Origin: Tessaracoccus sp. MC1679
Lineage (GTDB): Bacteria > Actinomycetota > Actinomycetes > Propionibacteriales > Propionibacteriaceae
Direction of reading: 5' to 3'
DNA length: 64,000 nt
Assembly: GCF_014164775.1 (NCBI RefSeq)
Contig: NZ_JACJGB010000001.1
Location: 1-64,000 of the forward strand
The translations under genes and the position numbers were made by a program. Numbering within the stretch: the first letter of the stretch is position 1; the number at the start of each line of letters is the position of its first letter. The notes under the pieces were generated by a model. The model was not told the DNA's origin. It made no database searches and saw nothing but the letters and a program-made list of their open reading frames with translations. Positions 17,724 through 27,216 of the stretch are shown one piece after another.

Positions 17724-18697
17724 CCGCCTTGACCACCCCCCGAACCTCGATCGCACCGTCATTCCGGCTGCTGCTCGCGCTGGCGCTGTGCGCGGTCGCC
17801 GCCGTCGCGTTCATGACCCTCAACCTCAGCGGCGACCTCGGCTTCATTCTCGAGCTCCGCAGCCGCAAGGTGGCATCGATGATCGTGGTCGGGTGGGCCA
17901 CCGGGGTAGCGACGGTGGCGTTCCAGACCGTGACCAACAACCGCCTTCTCACGCCGTCGATCATGGGGCTGGATGCCCTGTACGTGTTCCTGCAGTCGCT
18001 CCTGGTCCTGACGATGGGCGTGGCGGTCGTGGGGCAGATCGGCGCCTACCCGATGTTCGCACTCAACGTGGCGCTCATGCTGGGGGTGGCAACCCTCCTC
18101 ACTGAGGTCCTGTTCGGACGGAGGAGCCGCTCGATCTACGTGGTGGTGCTGGCGGGCCTGGTGCTCGGCTCCGTCCTTCGTTCACTGTCATCGCTGATTG
18201 CTCGCGTCCTGGACCCCAGCGCCTTCACCGTTCTGCAGGACAACCTCTTCGCCAGTTTCACCGCGGTCAACCCGGAGCTGATCTGGCTGGGCGCAGCCAT
18301 CGTCACCGCCGCAAGCTTGTGGCTGTGGCGACGGCGCGCGGACCTCGATGTCCTCTCCCTCGGCAGGGACGCCGCCGTCAGCCTCGGCGTCCCCTACCAG
18401 CGCACCGTCCGGGGCGTGCTCCTCGTGGCAACCCTCCTGGTCTGCGTCTCCACCGCGCTCGTCGGCCCCATTACCTTCCTCGGCCTGATCGTGGCGGCCA
18501 TCGCCTACCAGATCAGCGGCACCGGGCGCCACAGCATCGTGATGCCAATGGCAGGGCTGCTGGGCGTCGGCGTGCTACTGGGCGGCCAGACCGTCCTCGA
18601 ACAACTCCTCGGCCAGGCCACCGTGTTGTCGGTGGTCATCGAATTCGTCGGCGGTATCGCCTTCATCTGGCTCGTGATCCGAAAGGTACGCACATGA
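17720..18697 (+). CDS. siderophore ABC permease, second subunit (FatC/CeuC-like)
   Basis: A 325-residue polytopic membrane protein starting at ATG 17720 inside the preceding stop codon region. Characteristic segments are LRSRKVASMIVVGWATGVATVAFQTVTNNRLLTPSIMG cut into the substrate path, and the coupling helix LSLGRDAAVSLGVPYQRT. It pairs with the upstream permease. The 4-bp overlaps on both sides imply coupled translation of equal amounts. Confidence 0.92.
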   Translation: MTALTTPRTSIAPSFRLLLALALCAVAAVAFMTLNLSGDLGFILELRSRKVASMIVVGWATGVATVAFQTVTNNRLLTPSIMGLDALYVFLQSLLVLTMGVAVVGQIGAYPMFALNVALMLGVATLLTEVLFGRRSRSIYVVVLAGLVLGSVLRSLSSLIARVLDPSAFTVLQDNLFASFTAVNPELIWLGAAIVTAASLWLWRRRADLDVLSLGRDAAVSLGVPYQRTVRGVLLVATLLVCVSTALVGPITFLGLIVAAIAYQISGTGRHSIVMPMAGLLGVGVLLGGQTVLEQLLGQATVLSVVIEFVGGIAFIWLVIRKVRT

Positions 18698-19563
18698 TCA
18701 ACGTCAGGAACCTCTCCAAGCGCTACGGCCGCAGCCTCGTGGTCAACGACGTGACGCTGGAACTGCGCGATGGCGGTCTGACCGCGATTGTGGGGGCCAA
18801 CGGCGCTGGCAAGTCCACGCTTCTCTCGATGATCGCGCGTCTCCTCGAGGCCGACGGCGGATCGATCTCGGTGGGTGACCTGGACGTGGCGACGGCGGAC
18901 TCACGAGAGCTCGCCAAGCGCCTCGCGGTGCTGCGCCAGTCCAATGATCTTCAGAGCCGCCTCACCGTCGCCGACCTCGTGGGCTTCGGGCGCTACCCCC
19001 ACTCAGGCGGGCGTCTGACGGCTGACGACCGGCTCAGGATCGACGAGGCGATCGCCTGGATGGATCTTGATGATCTGCGGGACCGTTTCCTCGACGAGAT
19101 GAGCGGCGGCCAGCGCCAACGCGCCTTCGTGGCCATGGTACTGGCCCAGGACACGCAGTATGTGCTGCTCGATGAACCCCTCAACAATCTCGATGTGGCC
19201 CACGCCCACGCCATGCTGCAGACGCTGCGGCGGGCCGCCGACGAACTGGGCAAGACAGTGGTGATCGTGGTCCACGACATCAACTACGCGGCCTGCTGGG
19301 CGGACCAGATCGTCGCGATGAAGGACGGCCGGGTGATGGCCGTCGGCTCCCCGCAGGAACTGGTGCGCCCGGACGTGCTCCGAGACGTCTTCGACCTGGA
19401 GATCGAGGTGACGCAGTTCCGGGGACGCCCGATCGCGCACTTCTACCTGCCGGTTCCGCTGTGCACGTCGTGCCACCGTTCCTCGCGGGACGGCTGCTGC
19501 CTCGATGGCGCCCCAACCAGACCCGTCTCCCTGACCCTCGGCGCCCGTTCCGGCGCAGCCTGA
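18694..19563 (+). CDS. siderophore ABC transporter ATPase (FatE/CeuD-like)
   Basis: A 289-residue ATPase. Walker A GANGAGKST at 34-42, signature MSGGQRQRA, Walker B YVLLDEPLNNLD and the switch His in VVHDINYAA are intact. It energises the importer whose permeases precede it, with a 4-bp start/stop overlap. After the usual end of the family (HFYLPVP) there are about 35 further residues, Cys-rich (CTSCHRSSRDGCC) then Pro/Ser-rich, with no recognised role. The stop codon abuts that of the convergent aminopeptidase gene. Confidence 0.92.
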   Translation: MINVRNLSKRYGRSLVVNDVTLELRDGGLTAIVGANGAGKSTLLSMIARLLEADGGSISVGDLDVATADSRELAKRLAVLRQSNDLQSRLTVADLVGFGRYPHSGGRLTADDRLRIDEAIAWMDLDDLRDRFLDEMSGGQRQRAFVAMVLAQDTQYVLLDEPLNNLDVAHAHAMLQTLRRAADELGKTVVIVVHDINYAACWADQIVAMKDGRVMAVGSPQELVRPDVLRDVFDLEIEVTQFRGRPIAHFYLPVPLCTSCHRSSRDGCCLDGAPTRPVSLTLGARSGAA

Positions 19564-20829
19564 CTAGGCGCCGGCCCAGTACGCCGCGACAGCGCGGGCC
19601 AGGAACCACGGGTCCTCCACTCCGCACAGCTCCCGGGCCGAATGCATGCTCAGCAGGCCCACGCCCACGTCGACGGTGGTGATACCCAGCCTGGTGGCGG
19701 TGATGGGGCCGATGGTGGAGCCGCACGGCACGGCGTTGTTGGACACGAACGGCTGGGTGGGCACACCCGCGGCGGCGCAGGCCCGCAGCCAGATGGCGGC
19801 ACCGACGGCATCAGTGGCGTAGCGCTGGTTGGCGTTGATCTTCAGAAGCGGACCGCGGTTGGGCAGCGGCCGGTTCACCGGGTCGTGGTGGTTCGGATAG
19901 TTGGGGTGCACGAGATGCCCGGTGTCGGCCGAGACACAACTGGAGCGGGCGAACATGGCACGCGTCTGGTCAAGGCCAAGGCCGAAGCCGGCAGCGATCC
20001 GCTCCAGCACGTCCTGCAGCACGGGCCCGCCGGCTCCGCTGGTGGTGGCCGAGCCCACCTCCTCGTGGTCGAAGGCGACGAAGACCGCGACGTCTGCGCC
20101 GGCCTCGGCCGAGCTGATCGCTGTGAGAGCGGCATGCGTGCAGGCCAGGTTGTCCAGCCGGCCCGAGGCGAGGAACTCGCGCTCGACGCCGATGACGGCC
20201 GGGCGTTGCGTGTCGAAGACGAAGAGATCGTGCAGCGCCACGTCACCGGGCGCGATGCCCGCCAAGGCGCAGAGGTGCTCGATCAGCGACTGCTTCAGCT
20301 CCACGGCCACGATGGGCTGCGTCCCGGTCTGCTTGTCCAGGGTCAGCGACTCGTTTGCCCCGCGGTCCAGATGGATCGCGAGCTGAGGGATGCGGGCGAC
20401 GGGACCTGTGCGCACGAGGTGCACGGCACCGTCGAGTGTGGTCAGGCGGCCCGCGATGCCGAGGTCACGGTCCAGCCACGAGTTCAGCAGGGGGCCGCCG
20501 TAGACCTCGACGCCAAGCTGAGTCCATCCAGCGCTGGACAGGTGCGCGCCGGGCTTCAGCTTGAATCCCGGTGAGTCCGTGTGTGTGCCGACGATCCGGA
20601 ACTCGGCCTCGTGCCCCAGCGTGTCCGGGGACACCCACGCCACGACGGCGCCGTCGCGTACCAGGAACCGCCGGCCACCGACGTCCGACCATGGGCGGCG
20701 GGCGTCGACCTCCACGAACCCGGCCAGCCTCAGCTGCGCTGCGATCTGATCCGCGGCATGGAAGGAGGTGGGCGAGGCGACGACGAAATCGGTCAGCTGA
20801 TCAACGTGGTCCTGGGCTGAAGCGAGCAT
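19564..20829 (-). CDS. M18-family aminopeptidase
   Basis: A 421-residue di-zinc aminopeptidase that removes N-terminal residues, mainly acidic or neutral. Metal ligands and catalytic residues are visible: His83 (GTHTDSPG), Asp in GRLDNLACTH, the Glu pair in FDHEEVGS, Asp in VSADTGHLVHP and His in LSMHSARELCG. Length fits bacterial members (apeB type). It has no signal peptide, so cytoplasmic peptide turnover is likely. It is transcribed convergently with the siderophore operon and has its own promoter near rmuC. Confidence 0.94.
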   Translation of the reverse strand: MLASAQDHVDQLTDFVVASPTSFHAADQIAAQLRLAGFVEVDARRPWSDVGGRRFLVRDGAVVAWVSPDTLGHEAEFRIVGTHTDSPGFKLKPGAHLSSAGWTQLGVEVYGGPLLNSWLDRDLGIAGRLTTLDGAVHLVRTGPVARIPQLAIHLDRGANESLTLDKQTGTQPIVAVELKQSLIEHLCALAGIAPGDVALHDLFVFDTQRPAVIGVEREFLASGRLDNLACTHAALTAISSAEAGADVAVFVAFDHEEVGSATTSGAGGPVLQDVLERIAAGFGLGLDQTRAMFARSSCVSADTGHLVHPNYPNHHDPVNRPLPNRGPLLKINANQRYATDAVGAAIWLRACAAAGVPTQPFVSNNAVPCGSTIGPITATRLGITTVDVGVGLLSMHSARELCGVEDPWFLARAVAAYWAGA

Positions 20830-20924
20830 GGCCCTACGGTAGCCGCGGAATCGGAGGCCGGTTCCGGGCCCCCCGGCCGGAGTGGCTGACGGAAATTGTC
20901 GGTGGCCCCTGATTGAGTGGACGC

Positions 20925-22448
20925 ATGGACCTGATCGCTCTCCTTCTGAGCCTCCTCACCCTCGTCGCGGGCGCCGCCCTCGGGTACGTCGTCGGGCGCC
21001 GTCACGCCGCCTCGGACTCGGGCAGGCAGGCCCGCGCGGACGAACAGCTGGCCCTCTCTGACGCGCGGCAGGAGGTGTCGCGGGCGTGGGCCGAGGCCAG
21101 CCGTGCGCGGGAGGAGTCGGCCGTGGTGAAGGCGGAGGTGGCTCAGCACCTGGCCGAGAAGGCGGACCTGCGCACCGCTGCCGTGGACGCGCAACGCCTT
21201 CTGGCAGAAGTCCGCGGGGAGACCGCGGCTGTCGAGGCCCGTGTGGCGGCGCTCTCGGCCCAGCGGGACGCTGCGATGGCGCGCGCTGAGCAGCTCGCGG
21301 CAGACCGGGAGTCGCTCCTGGACCGCTTCAAGGTGCTCTCGGCGGAATCCCTGGAGCGTCAGGGCAGGCAGGCCGACGTGGTGGCCGATGCCCGGCTCAA
21401 GGCGACCGAGCAGCTGATCACCCCATTGACCGATGGTCTGCGCCAGCTGCAGGAGCGGCTGCAGTCCGTGGAGAAGGACCGCGTCCGGATGGCGGCGGAG
21501 CTGGGTGAGCAGGTGCAGGCGGTGCGGCTCTCCGGGGACGCCATCCGCCGCGAGACCGTCAGCCTGAGCAACGCGCTGCGCACGCCTCAGGTGCGCGGGG
21601 CCTGGGGAGAGCGCAGCCTGAAGCGCATCGTCGAGATCTCGGGTCTCACCGAGCGCTGTGACTTCGACTCCCAGGCCACCTATACCTCGGACGACGGCCG
21701 CTTCCGGCCGGACATGCGGATCAATCTCCCCGCGGGCAAGGTGATCTTCGTGGATTCCAAGGTGCCGCTGAGCGCAGCCCTGGAGGCCTATAACACCGAG
21801 GACGAGGAGGCGCAGAAGGCGCACTTCAAGACGTTCTCCGCCCACGTCCGCAAGCACATCGACGACCTCTCGGGGAAGCACTACTGGCAGCTGGATCTCG
21901 GCTCGCCGGAGTTCGTGGTCCTCTATCTGCCCTCCGACGAGTTCTACCGCCTGGCGCTGGAACAGGAGCCGGCCCTGCATGACTACGCCACGCGCCGCCA
22001 GATCGTCCTGGCCTCGCCCGGGCTGCTCATCCCGCAGCTGCAGATCGTCGCCAACGGGTGGCAGCAGGTGTCGCTCGCGGAGACGGCCGGTCAGGTCTCC
22101 AAGCTGGGGCGCGAGCTCTACGACAGGCTTGCCACGCTGGGCCAGCACTTCGACAAGCTGGGACGGTCCCTCGGCAGCGCCGTCCAGCACTACAACAAGG
22201 CGGTCGGCGCCGTGGAGACCCGGGTCATGGTGTCGGCTCGCCGCTTCCGCGAGCTGGGGGTCACATCGGAGGAGATCGCGGATCTCGCGCCGGTGATCGA
22301 GACCCCGCGCCAGATCGCGGTGCCGGAGATGCTGGAGTTCGACGAGCTGCGCAGCCTCGAGCGCAGCACCGTCGCAGACGACGCGGATCTGCTGGACGGA
22401 TCCGCCGTGCGCCAGCTGCGTCGACGCACCGGCACCGCAGATTCGTGA
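20925..22448 (+). CDS. rmuC: DNA recombination protein RmuC
   Basis: A 507-residue protein from ATG 20925. It has an N-terminal membrane segment (LIALLLSLLTLVAGAALGYVV), a long coiled coil from about 30 to 170 rich in Ala/Glu/Arg, and then the RmuC nuclease-like domain (TPQVRGAWGERSLKRIVEISG, INLPAGKVIFVDSKVPLSA, LDLGSPEFVVLYLPSDEF). RmuC limits inversions and rearrangements between repeats. It is convergent with a small membrane-protein gene. Confidence 0.94.
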   Translation: MDLIALLLSLLTLVAGAALGYVVGRRHAASDSGRQARADEQLALSDARQEVSRAWAEASRAREESAVVKAEVAQHLAEKADLRTAAVDAQRLLAEVRGETAAVEARVAALSAQRDAAMARAEQLAADRESLLDRFKVLSAESLERQGRQADVVADARLKATEQLITPLTDGLRQLQERLQSVEKDRVRMAAELGEQVQAVRLSGDAIRRETVSLSNALRTPQVRGAWGERSLKRIVEISGLTERCDFDSQATYTSDDGRFRPDMRINLPAGKVIFVDSKVPLSAALEAYNTEDEEAQKAHFKTFSAHVRKHIDDLSGKHYWQLDLGSPEFVVLYLPSDEFYRLALEQEPALHDYATRRQIVLASPGLLIPQLQIVANGWQQVSLAETAGQVSKLGRELYDRLATLGQHFDKLGRSLGSAVQHYNKAVGAVETRVMVSARRFRELGVTSEEIADLAPVIETPRQIAVPEMLEFDELRSLERSTVADDADLLDGSAVRQLRRRTGTADS

Positions 22449-22451
22449 GCC

Positions 22452-22664
22452 TCACCGCAGCGTGGGCGAAGGGCTGGGCGCCACGCTGACCGTGGGGCTG
22501 GGAGCCGGGTCGTCTCGAGGTGCCCACGGCCTGGCCAGCAGGACCCCGGCCACCAGCCCCAACGCCACCAGGGCCAGTGCGCGGGTGAGGATGAGGGTCC
22601 AATCGGGCCCCTGCTCCGCCACCTCCGGCTCGATGGGCTCCGGGGGCACCTGCGCTGCCGCCAT
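22452..22664 (-). CDS. small single-pass membrane protein
   Basis: A 70-residue product with an acidic N-terminus (EPIEPEVAEQGPDW), one membrane helix at about 26-45 (LILTRALALVALGLVAGVLLA) and a Pro/Ser-rich tail (PAPSPTVSVAPSPSPT). It fills the gap between rmuC and ilvA with only three bases to the rmuC stop. Family unknown; the clear topology supports a real gene, but its role cannot be inferred. Confidence 0.6.
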   Translation of the reverse strand: MAAAQVPPEPIEPEVAEQGPDWTLILTRALALVALGLVAGVLLARPWAPRDDPAPSPTVSVAPSPSPTLR

Positions 22665-22720
22665 CCATCCATGCTGCCATCCTGTTGGCCCATCCGGCCC
22701 CAGACCGCGACAATGAACAG

Positions 22721-23986
22721 ATGAGCGCCCTGTCAGACCTCGCCGTCCAGATCCCTGCCGCCGTGGACAGGCTTGGCCGGATCGCGCACCGCACCCCGGT
22801 GCAGCTCAACGCGCGCCTGTCGAGGGCCACCGGATCCGAGATCTGGGTCAAGCGTGAGGACCTGCAGCCGGTCCGCTCCTACAAGCTGCGCGGCGCCTAC
22901 AACCTCATGGCCCAGCTAAGCGAGGCCGAGAAGCGTGCCGGCGTGGTGTGCGCCTCGGCGGGCAACCACGGCCAGGGCGTGGCGTTCTCGGCAGCGGCTC
23001 TGGGCATCAAGGCCACCGTCGTGGTCCCGCACACCACCCCGAGGCAGAAGCGCCAGCGCATCCTGGAGATCGGGCACGGGTTCGTCGAGCTGGTGCTCCA
23101 CGGCGCCAGCTACGACGACGCCTCAGACGAGGCCGCCCGCCTTGCCGGGGACGGGAAGGTCCTGGTGCCCGCCTTCAACGACCAGCGCACGGCCGTTGGA
23201 CAGGCCACGGTGGTGGTGGAGGCCTTCGAGCAGTTGGGCTTCGTGCCGGGGGTGGTGGTGCTGCCGGTGGGAGGCGGTGGTCTCCTCGCCGGCGCGGCCG
23301 CGTGGCTGCGTACGCACCATCCCGAGGTGCGGATCATCGGGGTCGAGCCCGAGGGTGCACCGTGTGTGGCCGCCGCCATCTCGGCCGGGCGCCCGGTGAC
23401 ACTCCACGACATCGACACCTTCGTCGACGGCGCTGCCGTCAAGCGGGTCGGCGACTTCACGTTCGAGGTGATCCAGGAGGCGCGCGTCGAGTTGGTGCGG
23501 GTGCCGGAGGGCCAGGTCTGCTCTGAGATGCTGGAGTTCTACCAGGTCGACGGCATCATCGCCGAGCCGGCCGGGGCGCTGGCCGCCGCGGCCCTGCCCA
23601 GTGGCGGCGTGGGGCCCAGGGTCCAGATCCCCAGCGGCTCGCGCGTGCTGGTGCTGCTGTCCGGGGGCAACAACGACGTGTCCCGCTACGCCGAGGTGGT
23701 CGAGCGGTCCCTGATCCACGAGGGGCGCAAGCGCTACTTCCTCGTCGACTTCCCCCAGCAACCGGGCGCGCTGCGCATGTTCCTGGATTCGGTGCTCGGC
23801 CCGGAGGACGACATCACCTACTTCGAGTACGTCAAACGCAACAACCGCGACACCGGGCCGGCCCTGGTGGGCGTGGAGCTGGGAAACCCCGGCGACTACC
23901 GCTTCCTGGTGCAACGGATCGACGAATGCGGGATGACCGCGGAGGAGGTGGCCTACGACAGCCCGTTCTTCCGCTTCCTCACCTGA
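22721..23986 (+). CDS. ilvA: threonine ammonia-lyase
   Basis: A 421-residue PLP enzyme deaminating threonine to 2-oxobutyrate for isoleucine synthesis. The start is ATG 22721 (MSALSDLAVQIPAAVDRLGR). The PLP lysine is Lys55 in SYKLRGAY; the glycine-rich phosphate loop is PVGGGGLLAG. A C-terminal ACT-like regulatory domain (YFLVDFPQQPGALRMFLDSVLG) occupies about 325-421, the short single-domain form, so isoleucine feedback is plausible. It stands alone, not in an ilv operon. Confidence 0.93.
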   Translation: MSALSDLAVQIPAAVDRLGRIAHRTPVQLNARLSRATGSEIWVKREDLQPVRSYKLRGAYNLMAQLSEAEKRAGVVCASAGNHGQGVAFSAAALGIKATVVVPHTTPRQKRQRILEIGHGFVELVLHGASYDDASDEAARLAGDGKVLVPAFNDQRTAVGQATVVVEAFEQLGFVPGVVVLPVGGGGLLAGAAAWLRTHHPEVRIIGVEPEGAPCVAAAISAGRPVTLHDIDTFVDGAAVKRVGDFTFEVIQEARVELVRVPEGQVCSEMLEFYQVDGIIAEPAGALAAAALPSGGVGPRVQIPSGSRVLVLLSGGNNDVSRYAEVVERSLIHEGRKRYFLVDFPQQPGALRMFLDSVLGPEDDITYFEYVKRNNRDTGPALVGVELGNPGDYRFLVQRIDECGMTAEEVAYDSPFFRFLT

Positions 23987-23996
23987 GCGTCCTGCG

Positions 23997-24971
23997 TCAG
24001 TGCTTGACGGCGCGCTTCAGGTCCTTGCGGAGCTCCGGCGGCAGCGCGAACTGAAGCGTCTCCTCGGTCAGGCGCTCCTCAACCGCGGGCGGGAAGCCCA
24101 TGGACTCGAGGTACTCCAGCACCCCGTCGACGAGCAGCTCCGGCACGGAGGCGCCCGAGGTGACGCCCACCGAGTGGACGCCCTCCAGCCACGCGGGATC
24201 GATCTCCGAGGCGTTGTCCACGCGGTAGGAGGCCTTGGCGCCGGCCTCCAGCGCCACCTCGACCAGCCGCACGGAGTTCGACGAGTTCTGCGAACCCACC
24301 ACGATCATCAGGTCACACCCGCGCGAGATCTGCTTGACCGCCAGCTGCCGGTTCTGCGTGGCGTAGCAGATGTCATCCGACGGCGGGTCCATGAGCAGCG
24401 GGAACTTCTCGCGCAGCTTGCCCACCGTCTCCATGGTCTCATCCACGGACAAGGTGGTCTGGCTCAGCCACGCCACAGATCCGTGCTGGGGAAGCTCCAC
24501 GGAGGCCACGTCCTCAGGCGACTGAACGAGGATGGTCTGCTCCGGCGCCTCACCCATGGTGCCTTCGACCTCCTCGTGGCCGGCGTGGCCGATGAGGAGG
24601 ATCTGGGTACCCTCGGACGCGAAACGCCGGGCCTCGTGGTGCACCTTCGTGACCAGCGGGCAGGTGGCGTCGATGGTCTTCAGGCCCCGGTCCGCGGCTT
24701 CGGTGTGCACCGCGGGAGACACGCCGTGGGCGGAGAAGACGACGGTGGCGCCGGTGGGCACCTCGTCGAGCTCCTCGACGAAGACCGCGCCTCTGGCCTC
24801 CAGGGACTCGACCACATGCTTGTTGTGCACGATCTGTTTGCGCACGTAGACGGGCGGCCCGTACAGATCCAGCGCCTTCTCGACGGTGATGACGGCGCGA
24901 TCCACACCGGCGCAGTACCCGCGGGGGGCTGCGACGACGACGCGCTTGATGGCCGGGGCAACGCTAGACAT
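23997..24971 (-). CDS. ispH: 4-hydroxy-3-methylbut-2-enyl diphosphate reductase
   Basis: A 324-residue iron-sulfur enzyme, the last step of the MEP isoprenoid pathway. Three cluster cysteines are present: Cys20 ([10 protein letters not shown]), Cys104 (DATCPLV) and Cys202 ([10 protein letters not shown]). The catalytic Glu is expected in [13 protein letters not shown]. It is divergent from the gene at 25013, in the same neighbourhood (xseB-xseA-hypothetical-ispH) as in mycobacteria. Confidence 0.96.
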   Translation of the reverse strand: MSSVAPAIKRVVVAAPRGYCAGVDRAVITVEKALDLYGPPVYVRKQIVHNKHVVESLEARGAVFVEELDEVPTGATVVFSAHGVSPAVHTEAADRGLKTIDATCPLVTKVHHEARRFASEGTQILLIGHAGHEEVEGTMGEAPEQTILVQSPEDVASVELPQHGSVAWLSQTTLSVDETMETVGKLREKFPLLMDPPSDDICYATQNRQLAVKQISRGCDLMIVVGSQNSSNSVRLVEVALEAGAKASYRVDNASEIDPAWLEGVHSVGVTSGASVPELLVDGVLEYLESMGFPPAVEERLTEETLQFALPPELRKDLKRAVKH

Positions 24972-25012
24972 GCCGACCAGTCTAGGTGGTGCTCCGCCGG
25001 TACCCTAGCGGC

Positions 25013-25765
25013 ATGGATTCCCCCCAGCTCCACGCCGTCGGCTTCGACGCCCCATCCCTGGACCAGCTCGTCGCGTCCGCGTTCAGCGCGGGCGTGCGCG
25101 GAGTGGACACCGCGCCGGGCTTCGACCTGGTAGGGACGTACACGGACCCGAGCGGTGCCCGCCTGTGCTTCGTCAAGCGGGAGGGGCAGGGGGTCAGCAC
25201 GACGGGGGCGCTTGCCTCGGAATCGCGCTACCGCGCCCAGGTGGTTCGGTTCTCGGACCTGCTGGCGCGGGTGGCGCTGTACGGGACCCACGCGCCTGGG
25301 CCGCTGCTGGCCCAGTTCGTGGCGCTGGTCGACGACCCGGTCGCGTACCCGCAGCACGAGCTGCGCGCCGGCGGCCAGTACACCGTGATCGAGTCGTTGC
25401 GCGTCGCGGCGCTGGCGATCGAGGTCACTGTCTACGAGGATGCTGCCGCGTTCGAGGCCTCCCCGGAGGCTGCCCCCGGAGGCGACCTCCGGATCCCCGC
25501 CGACGCGCTGATCTCCCCCAGTCTGATCGCCCTCCAGGCCGCCGCGATCCCGCCGGCCGAGGCCTCCCCCGCGCTCCTGATGGGCGTGGAGGTACTGAGC
25601 GTCGAGCCCAGGCGCAACACCCTCACCGGCGTGGAGTTCCAGTACGTGGTGGGGCGCAGCGCGATCGAGATCTCCTGCGCGATCCCGGCGGAGGTCCCAG
25701 TGTCGGTGGGCAACGTGGTGCACGGCACCTGGTTCGCCACCTGCTCCTCGGGCCTCTGGGACTGA
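25013..25765 (+). CDS. hypothetical protein between ispH and xseA
   Basis: A 250-residue soluble protein from ATG 25013 (MDSPQLHAVGFDAPSLDQLV). The first half resembles a small beta-rich sensing fold (GFDLVGTYTDPSGARLCFVKREGQG); the second carries LMGVEVLSVEPRRNTLTGVEFQYV. It occupies the position of Rv1109c in the mycobacterial xseA-ispH cluster and is probably the positional counterpart, though sequence homology was not tested. The function is unknown. Confidence 0.78.
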   Translation: MDSPQLHAVGFDAPSLDQLVASAFSAGVRGVDTAPGFDLVGTYTDPSGARLCFVKREGQGVSTTGALASESRYRAQVVRFSDLLARVALYGTHAPGPLLAQFVALVDDPVAYPQHELRAGGQYTVIESLRVAALAIEVTVYEDAAAFEASPEAAPGGDLRIPADALISPSLIALQAAAIPPAEASPALLMGVEVLSVEPRRNTLTGVEFQYVVGRSAIEISCAIPAEVPVSVGNVVHGTWFATCSSGLWD

Positions 25766-25776
25766 CGAGTCTCCGC

Positions 25777-27003
25777 ATGGGGTTGGAGAGTTCCTCGGAG
25801 AAGCCGCAGCCGCTCGGCCGGGTGATCATGGCAACCAAGGAGTGGGTGGGGCGCCTGGGAGAGGTGTGGGTGGACGCCCAGGTGGTGGAGATCAAGCGTC
25901 GCAACGCTCCCACGCAGTTCCTCACGTTCCGCGACAGGGTGGCCGACATGTCGGTTCAGGTCACGGTCTCCACCATGGTGCTCGACGCCGCCGGGCCCCT
26001 TCCCGAGGGATCCCGGGTGACCGCACGGGTCAAGCCGCGGGTGTGGGAGCGCAACACATCGCTCAGCCTGGAGTGCCTGGAGATCCAGGTGGCGGGCGAG
26101 GGCCGGCTGCTGGCCCAGCTGGAGCAGCTCAAGCGCAAGCTGCAGGCCGAAGGCCTGTTCGACCCGGCCCGCAAGCGCCGCCTCCCCCTCCTCCCCCGGA
26201 TGATCGGGCTGATCACGGGCCGGGACTCGGACGCCGAGCGTGACGTGGTGACCAACGTCGGCCGCCGCTGGCCCGCCGCCGGCATCCGTACCCGGCACGC
26301 GGTGGTCCAGGGCCCCACGTCGGCGGAGTCGGTCATGCTCGCCCTCGCCGCGCTGGACGAGGACCCCGAGGTGGACGTCATCATCATCGCCCGCGGCGGC
26401 GGGTCGCTGGAGGACCTGCTCTCGTTCTCCGACGAGGGCCTCGTGCGCGCCGTGGCCGCCGCTCGCACCCCCGTCGTCACCGCCATCGGGCACGAGCGCG
26501 ACGCCCCCATCGTGGACCTGGTGGCCGACCTCCGCGCCTCCACGCCCACGGATGCCGCCAGGCGCGTGGTGCCGGATCACGCCGACGAGTCCGCGTCGCT
26601 GGCGGACGCGAGGGCGCGGCTGGAGCGGGGGGTCGACGCGCGGCTCCAGGAGGCGCAACGCCAGCTGGACCAGCTCCGCTCCCGCCCCGTCATGATCGAC
26701 CCCACCAGCGCCTTCGCCGCCCACTACGACAGGCTCAGCCTGCTGCGCCACAAGCTCGACACCGCCGTCGACCGCCGGCTGCGCGACGAGGAATCCCACC
26801 TGCGCTCCGCCGTCAGCTCAGTCCGCGCGCTCTCCCCGAAACGGACCCTTGAGCGCGGCTACGCCGTCCTCGTCGACGACGCCCACCGGTCTGTGTCGGC
26901 CGTGGGCGACACCGCACCCGGCGCCCGCATCCACGCCTATCTCTTCGACGGTCAGCTCGACCTCGACGTCGTCGCCACCACAGCTGAAGGAGACCGGCCG
27001 TGA
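25777..27003 (+). CDS. xseA: exodeoxyribonuclease VII large subunit
   Basis: A 408-residue nuclease subunit that degrades single-stranded DNA together with XseB. An N-terminal OB-fold runs from about residues 20 to 110 (GRLGEVWVDAQVVEIKRRNAPTQ cut to its core). The catalytic domain has LITGRDSDAERDVV, IIARGGGSLEDLLSFSDE and TAIGHERDAPIVDLVAD, followed by a helical region and C-terminal LERGYAVL. ATG 25777 is chosen as the start. Its stop overlaps xseB as GTGA. Confidence 0.95.
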   Translation: MGLESSSEKPQPLGRVIMATKEWVGRLGEVWVDAQVVEIKRRNAPTQFLTFRDRVADMSVQVTVSTMVLDAAGPLPEGSRVTARVKPRVWERNTSLSLECLEIQVAGEGRLLAQLEQLKRKLQAEGLFDPARKRRLPLLPRMIGLITGRDSDAERDVVTNVGRRWPAAGIRTRHAVVQGPTSAESVMLALAALDEDPEVDVIIIARGGGSLEDLLSFSDEGLVRAVAAARTPVVTAIGHERDAPIVDLVADLRASTPTDAARRVVPDHADESASLADARARLERGVDARLQEAQRQLDQLRSRPVMIDPTSAFAAHYDRLSLLRHKLDTAVDRRLRDEESHLRSAVSSVRALSPKRTLERGYAVLVDDAHRSVSAVGDTAPGARIHAYLFDGQLDLDVVATTAEGDRP

Positions 27004-27197
27004 CCGATCAGAAGCCCACCTACGAGGCCGCCCGCGACGAACTGGTCGACGTGGTGCGCCGGCTGGAGTCCGGCGGCGCGTCACTGGCCGAGTCCATGGA
27101 GCTGTGGCAGCGCGGCGAGAAGTTGGCCGAGATCTGCCAGGGCTACCTCGACGGCGCCAAGGAGCAGGTCGCCAAGGCGCGCCGCGCCGTCGAGTGA
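27000..27197 (+). CDS. xseB: exodeoxyribonuclease VII small subunit
   Basis: A 65-residue helical protein, the small subunit that binds XseA in several copies. Starts at GTG 27000, overlapping the xseA stop by four bases. Conserved features are YEAARDELVDVVRRLESGG and SLAESMELWQRGEKLAEICQ cut to family core. Length is normal. Confidence 0.95.
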   Translation: MTDQKPTYEAARDELVDVVRRLESGGASLAESMELWQRGEKLAEICQGYLDGAKEQVAKARRAVE

Positions 27198-27216
27198 CCG
27201 GCCGCGGCTCCCCCTG

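Noticed and set aside
20793-22190. Long antisense frame opposite rmuC
   Set aside because: The rmuC translation has complete domains; the antisense product is His/Arg/Leu-rich with no motif.
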